From assembly GCF_022678645.1 (NCBI RefSeq), contig NZ_JALBWV010000053.1:1-64000 (forward strand): a stretch of 64,000 nucleotides of DNA, read 5' to 3'. This DNA comes from Saccharopolyspora soli (GTDB lineage Bacteria > Actinomycetota > Actinomycetes > Mycobacteriales > Pseudonocardiaceae). Below, piece after piece: positions 59,648 through 64,000 of the stretch (its first letter is position 1; each line of letters begins with the position of its first letter). Both the position numbers and the translations under genes were made by a program. The notes beneath the pieces were generated by a model, which was not told the origin of the DNA, did not search any database, and saw only the letters and a program-made list of their open reading frames with translations.

Positions 59648-59797
59648 AAGGGAACCTTCCTGTCACTCCCAAGTCGAACGCGCCTCGGCGCGGCAGACGC
59701 GAGGAAGGGAACCTTCCTGTCAATCACGGCCGCGACGATCGGTGTCCGGATGCGAAGAAGGGAACCTTCCGGTCCGGGGTGGCAGGAAGGTTCCCTT
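59648..59797. repeat. 18-bp repeat cluster I (4 copies, last one inverted)
   Basis: Plus-strand copies start at 59648, 59705 and 59758 (tail CCGGTCC). A reverse copy lies at 59780 (TGGCAGG variant). Starts of the first three are 57 and 53 bp apart. This is the only cluster that contains both orientations. It ends 18 bp before the dhaM stop codon. Confidence 0.93.
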
Positions 59798-59815
59798 GCT
59801 GCGAAACGGCGGCGG

Positions 59816-60493
59816 CTACTCGTCGAAGTTGCGTTTGGCGAGGTCCAGGATGCGTTCGACGGCTTGACGCGCATCGGGGCCGCTGGCGTGCAGGACGATC
59901 CGGTCGCCCTTGCGCGCCCCCAAACCCATCACACCCAGCACACTGGCCGCATCGGCTTCGTTGCCGCCCAACGAGATCTTGACGTTGGCCTGCAGGCCGG
60001 TCAGGCTCCGCGCGAGCAGCGCCGCCGGACGGGCGTGCAGGCCGACTTCGTTGGCCAGCTCCAGTTCCTGGCGGACTTCGTCCCCCGCCTTCGGTTCGCC
60101 CGGCTCGACGAGCTCGCCGCCAGCGGCCGCTGCCTCGGCGGCTCGGGCGACACCCTGCATGTCGCCGCCGCCTTGCGCCTCGACGGCCGCCGCGACCGCG
60201 CCTTCCACCAGCGGAGCGTCAGCGACGATCGCCGTGCCCGGATCACCGAGCGACTCCACGGCGAGTTCGGCGAGCATCTGCGCGCTGCCGAGATCGTAGA
60301 GCACCACAGCACCAGCGCCGGTGTTGGCATCCGACAGGGCGGCCGACACCTTCTCGAAGTCCGTGCCGATGCTGCCGTCCAGCAGCCCACCTGCTGCGAT
60401 GACGCGCACGTCCGGCGCCATCTGCCAGGCGAGCTCTACGACTCCCTCGGCGAGCCGGGCGCTGTGCGAGACGATGACCAGTCCGACGTTCAT
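59816..60493 (-). CDS. dhaM: DhaM: PTS-type phosphoryl donor of dihydroxyacetone kinase (EIIA-HPr fusion)
   Basis: The 225-residue protein has a mannose-EIIA-like N-terminal domain with active His10 in VIVSHSARLAEGVVELAWQMAP and an HPr domain with its active His in ANEVGLHARPAALLARSLTGLQANVKISLGG. E. coli DhaM has a third, enzyme-I-like domain, which is absent here, so phosphate must come from the general PTS enzyme I. It passes the phosphoryl group to the ADP bound to DhaL. The gene overlaps dhaL by four bases. Confidence 0.94.
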   Translation of the reverse strand: MNVGLVIVSHSARLAEGVVELAWQMAPDVRVIAAGGLLDGSIGTDFEKVSAALSDANTGAGAVVLYDLGSAQMLAELAVESLGDPGTAIVADAPLVEGAVAAAVEAQGGGDMQGVARAAEAAAAGGELVEPGEPKAGDEVRQELELANEVGLHARPAALLARSLTGLQANVKISLGGNEADAASVLGVMGLGARKGDRIVLHASGPDARQAVERILDLAKRNFDE

Positions 60494-61128
60494 GAGCGGG
60501 ACCTCGCGGCTTCGGCGAATGCGGACAACAGCAACGCGGTCGAACGCGCACCCGGATCGATGTGCCCGGCGCTGCGCTCACCGAGGTAAGACGCGCGGCC
60601 CTTGCGGGCCACCAGCGGTTCGGTCGCCTGCACACCCCGGTGCGCTGCTTCAGCCGCGACGGCCAGCACTTTCGCCGGTCCTTCGCCGGAGTCCGCGGCG
60701 TTCTTGGCGGCTTCCACCGCCGGGGAAAGCGCATCGACCATGGTCTTGTCGCCGACGACCGCACGGCCGCGCGCCACAACGCCTTCCATCCCGGCCTGCA
60801 ACGCTTTGGCGACCGCCGGGCCGTCGAGTTCGTCGACATCAGCGACTGCCGCCGCCGCGCGCAGGAACGCCGTGCCGTACAGGGGTCCGGATGCACCACC
60901 GACGGTGGAGATCAGAACCGTGGCGGTCAACTTCAGCACGGCGCTCGGTGTCTCCGGCACCGCCGTGTCCACTTTGGATACCACGGCACGGAAGCCGCGG
61001 TCCATGTTCTCCCCGTGGTCGGCGTCACCGATCTCCCGGTCCAGCTGAATCAGCTCGTCGCGATGCTCGGCGACACTCGCCGCACCGGCCCGCAGGGCAA
61101 CGATCACGTCATGTGCAGTGCAACCCAT
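60490..61128 (-). CDS. dhaL: DhaL: ADP-binding subunit of dihydroxyacetone kinase
   Basis: The 212-residue helical protein has the magnesium-binding Asp cluster EIGDADHGENMDRGF and the glycine-rich loops STVGGASGPLYGTAFLRAAAA and KGRASYLGERSAGHIDPGARSTALLLSAFAEA. It holds ADP as a tightly bound cofactor that is re-phosphorylated by DhaM and then donates to the substrate on DhaK. The start ATG lies 13 bp behind the dhaK stop, consistent with one transcript dhaK-dhaL-dhaM. Confidence 0.95.
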   Translation of the reverse strand: MGCTAHDVIVALRAGAASVAEHRDELIQLDREIGDADHGENMDRGFRAVVSKVDTAVPETPSAVLKLTATVLISTVGGASGPLYGTAFLRAAAAVADVDELDGPAVAKALQAGMEGVVARGRAVVGDKTMVDALSPAVEAAKNAADSGEGPAKVLAVAAEAAHRGVQATEPLVARKGRASYLGERSAGHIDPGARSTALLLSAFAEAARSRS

Positions 61129-61141
61129 CTGGCGTTCTCCC

Positions 61142-62137
<996 letters not shown>

Positions 62138-62264
62138 CCGAAGGTCCTCCTTGCCTGCTGCGCCGACCGTCGACGTCCGGGCGTCGATGCGGGGACTGGC
62201 GCGATCAAACCTGGCCGCGAAATCCCCTCCGCGCATCCCCGCGCCCGCCCGGGGGTGCGAGAGC

Positions 62265-62282
62265 AAGGGAACCTTCCTGTCA
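62265..62282 (+). repeat. 18-bp repeat, single exact copy
   Basis: An exact plus-strand copy lies in the 194-bp gap between the dhaK start and the end of the aldehyde dehydrogenase gene. It is preceded by AGC, like about half the family. Confidence 0.95.
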
Positions 62283-62331
62283 CCCGCAGCGCAAGCCCGG
62301 TGCGGGCACCGAGTGGATCAGCGCCGGTGGG

Positions 62332-63846
62332 TCAGCGCCCGCGCACCAGCCGGACCAAGCGCACCAGCCGTCGAACGGTGCCCTTCGACCGCCCGAAGGT
62401 CATCGGGTTCAGCGGCATCCGGTACCGGGCGCGGGTCACCGACTGCGGTCGGGTGAATTCGCGCAGCCCGTCCGCACCGTGGATCCGACCGAAACCGGAG
62501 TCGCCGACACCGCCGAAGGGCAACGCGGGTACCCCGGCGTAAGCGATCACGGAGTTCACCGCGACCATGCCGCAGCGCAACTGCCGCGCCAGCTCCACGC
62601 CGCGAGCCCTGGAGAACACCGCCGCCCCCAGGCCGTAGCGGGAGTCGTTGGCGCGGGCCACACCGTCGTCGGCGTCGCGAACCCGCTGCACCACGATGGT
62701 CGGTCCGAAGGTCTCCTCGGTGACCGCAACGGAGTCCTCCGGCACATCGGTGAGCACCACGGGCTCGACGAACGGCGGCCGAACCGAGTGTTCGCCGCCC
62801 ACCAGCGCCCTCCCCCCGCGGCGGAGCGCGTCGTCGATGTGGCGGCGAATCACATCCACCTGGGACGGCATCGTGATCGGACCGAAGTTGGCCCTGGGCT
62901 CGCCGCCCGGCCGCAGCTTCCCGGCCCGTTCGGTGACCATCTCCAGGAACCGGTCCGCGACCGCGTCGACGACGTAGACCCGTTCCACACCGATGCAGGT
63001 CTGCCCGGCGTTGGACATCGCGCCCCACACCGCGGCGTCCGCGGCGGCGGCCAGGTCGGCGTCGGCATCGACGATCAGGGCGTCCTTGCCGCCGCACTCG
63101 ACCAGCACCGGGGTCAGGTTCTCCGCGCACGCCGCCATCACCCGCTTGCCGGTGGCAGTCGAACCGGTGAAGGCGACCTTGTCCACCCCGGACGCGCACA
63201 ACGCCGCGCCGGTCTCCCCGAAACCGGTCACCAATTGGAAGACCGGGTGTTCGGGCACCGCTTCCGCGAAGCTGTCCGCCAGCCACAGCCCGACGCCCGG
63301 GGTGAGCTCGCTGGGTTTGAACACCACGGCGTTGCCCGCGGCCAACGCGTAGGCGATCGAGCCCATCGGGGTGAACGCCGGGTAGTTCCACGGCCCGATC
63401 ACGCCGACCACCCCGAACGGCAGGTATTCGACGCTGGCGGTCTGGTTGCCCATCAACACCCCGGCCGGGACCTTCCGGCGGCGCAACACCTTCTCCGCGT
63501 TGCGAGCCGCCCAGTGCAGGTGGTCGATCACCAGGATCAGTTCCAACCTGGCGTCGTCGAGCGGTTTGCCGGTTTCGGCGCAGATCACGCCTGCCAACTC
63601 GTCGAGGCGTTTCGCCAACAGCTTGCGCCACGCGTCCAACTGCTGCTTGCGGCCGGAGAAGCCGAGTTCCGCCCACGCCGACTGGGCTTCGCGCGCCGCG
63701 GCCACGCGCGCGCCGACCTCGGTCGCGTCGTGGATGGCATGCTGCCCCACCACTTCGCCGGTGCGGGGGTCGATCGATTCGAACGTCGGCGGCTTCGCAG
63801 TCGCCGCGTCGGACATCTCGACGTTGTCACGGGCGGTCTGCGTCAT
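62332..63846 (-). CDS. Aldehyde dehydrogenase (succinate-semialdehyde-dehydrogenase-like)
   Basis: The 504-residue NAD(P)-dependent enzyme has the cofactor region VVGVIGPWNYPAFTPMGSIAYALAAGNAVVFKPSE, KVAFTGSTATGKRV, the general-base Glu in VLVECGGKDALIV and the catalytic Cys in NAGQTCIGVERVYV. It resembles the GabD/YneI-like succinate-semialdehyde group of actinobacteria. An ATG 10 codons into the frame (MSDAATAKPPTF) could be the real start. The C-terminal Arg/Leu-rich tail (RRLVRLVRLVRGR) is unusual and may bind the membrane. Confidence 0.92.
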   Translation of the reverse strand: MTQTARDNVEMSDAATAKPPTFESIDPRTGEVVGQHAIHDATEVGARVAAAREAQSAWAELGFSGRKQQLDAWRKLLAKRLDELAGVICAETGKPLDDARLELILVIDHLHWAARNAEKVLRRRKVPAGVLMGNQTASVEYLPFGVVGVIGPWNYPAFTPMGSIAYALAAGNAVVFKPSELTPGVGLWLADSFAEAVPEHPVFQLVTGFGETGAALCASGVDKVAFTGSTATGKRVMAACAENLTPVLVECGGKDALIVDADADLAAAADAAVWGAMSNAGQTCIGVERVYVVDAVADRFLEMVTERAGKLRPGGEPRANFGPITMPSQVDVIRRHIDDALRRGGRALVGGEHSVRPPFVEPVVLTDVPEDSVAVTEETFGPTIVVQRVRDADDGVARANDSRYGLGAAVFSRARGVELARQLRCGMVAVNSVIAYAGVPALPFGGVGDSGFGRIHGADGLREFTRPQSVTRARYRMPLNPMTFGRSKGTVRRLVRLVRLVRGR

Positions 63847-63919
63847 CTCCGGCCTCCCACCGTTACGTCGCTGGTTGTCATCGTGCAGCCTACGGAATCG
63901 GGTGGCCGACCGGGACCCG

Positions 63920-64000
63920 TCACGCGGTCGGTAGCTTGGCCCGCACCTGCCGGGCCAGATTGCTGGCGTTAGCGCAGGGATCCATCGGGATGCCGTCCAT
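63920..64000 (-). CDS. 3' end of a gene, probably a DUF3558-type lipoprotein (partial)
   Basis: The last 81 bases of the minus-strand frame read MDGIPMDPCANASNLARQVRAKLPTA and then stop. The pattern DPC, then an Ala-rich helix and KLP at the end, is like the C-terminus of DUF3558 lipoproteins. The ATG at the window edge is more likely an internal methionine than a start. The rest of the gene lies beyond the window. Confidence 0.45.
   Translation of the reverse strand: MDGIPMDPCANASNLARQVRAKLPTA

Overview
The window is 64 kb of high-GC DNA with GTG and TTG starts, strong G/C third-position bias, Lrp, MerR, TetR and GlxA-type regulators, SPW-repeat, DUF3817 and DUF6194 proteins, a CnoX-like thioredoxin and a polar-growth-type coiled-coil protein. 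This points to a chromosomal segment of a mycelial or rod-shaped actinobacterium, most probably of the Pseudonocardiaceae (Saccharopolyspora-like). That placement is inference from gene content. No rRNA, tRNA, CRISPR array, prophage or intact insertion sequence was found.

Layout. 1-11.6 kb: a regulator-and-efflux zone (GlxA/AraC regulator, RibD-like reductase, TetR, XRE-cupin with a divergent thioredoxin-reductase-like gene and methyltransferase, TetR with a chloramphenicol-type MFS pump, ArsR with a DHA2 pump, an IS481-type transposase remnant, DUF6194 with a double-HTH MerR protein). 11.6-22.6 kb: glycogen phosphorylase, two tandem secreted zinc metallopeptidases, a broken tyrosine phosphatase, CnoX, a chaplin-like secreted peptide, MTH1187-type protein, MarR, CutA, YciI, and YjdF behind a structured leader. 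22.6-29.5 kb: a sugar island with a Tat-exported GH47 alpha-mannosidase divergent from lacI-manA-ABC transporter genes; the two promoters carry nearly the same 12-bp palindrome. 29.5-46.7 kb: TipAS-type protein, DNA polymerase IV, thiolase, methylmalonyl-CoA epimerase, a scar made of sigJ-like and adenosine deaminase fragments, a nucleoside-kinase-like P-loop protein, penicillin-acylase-family enzyme with TetR, a coiled-coil cytoskeletal-type protein, an amino acid permease with divergent Lrp, and a MerR-GyrI regulator. 46.7-54.5 kb: a likely poly-3-hydroxybutyrate/3-hydroxybutyrate use locus (two secreted esterases, GAF-PucR regulator, MHS transporter, 3-hydroxybutyrate dehydrogenase). 54.5-64 kb: GNAT, GlxA regulator with divergent MFS, a hydrolase, a DUF3558-like lipoprotein, the PTS-dependent dihydroxyacetone kinase genes dhaK-dhaL-dhaM, an aldehyde dehydrogenase and the end of a further gene.

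The most striking signal is not a gene. An 18-bp element (AAGGGAACCTTCCTGTCA, either strand) occurs about 34 times, only between genes or touching a stop codon, in directional clusters with unique spacers. Unit spacings fall near 41, 52 and 63 bp, with a few at 76-79 bp. A second dispersed element, a pair of palindromes with a TTTCGC/GCGAAA-type core, occurs at two convergent gene junctions with the same 42-bp centre-to-centre distance. I do not recognise either as a described family.
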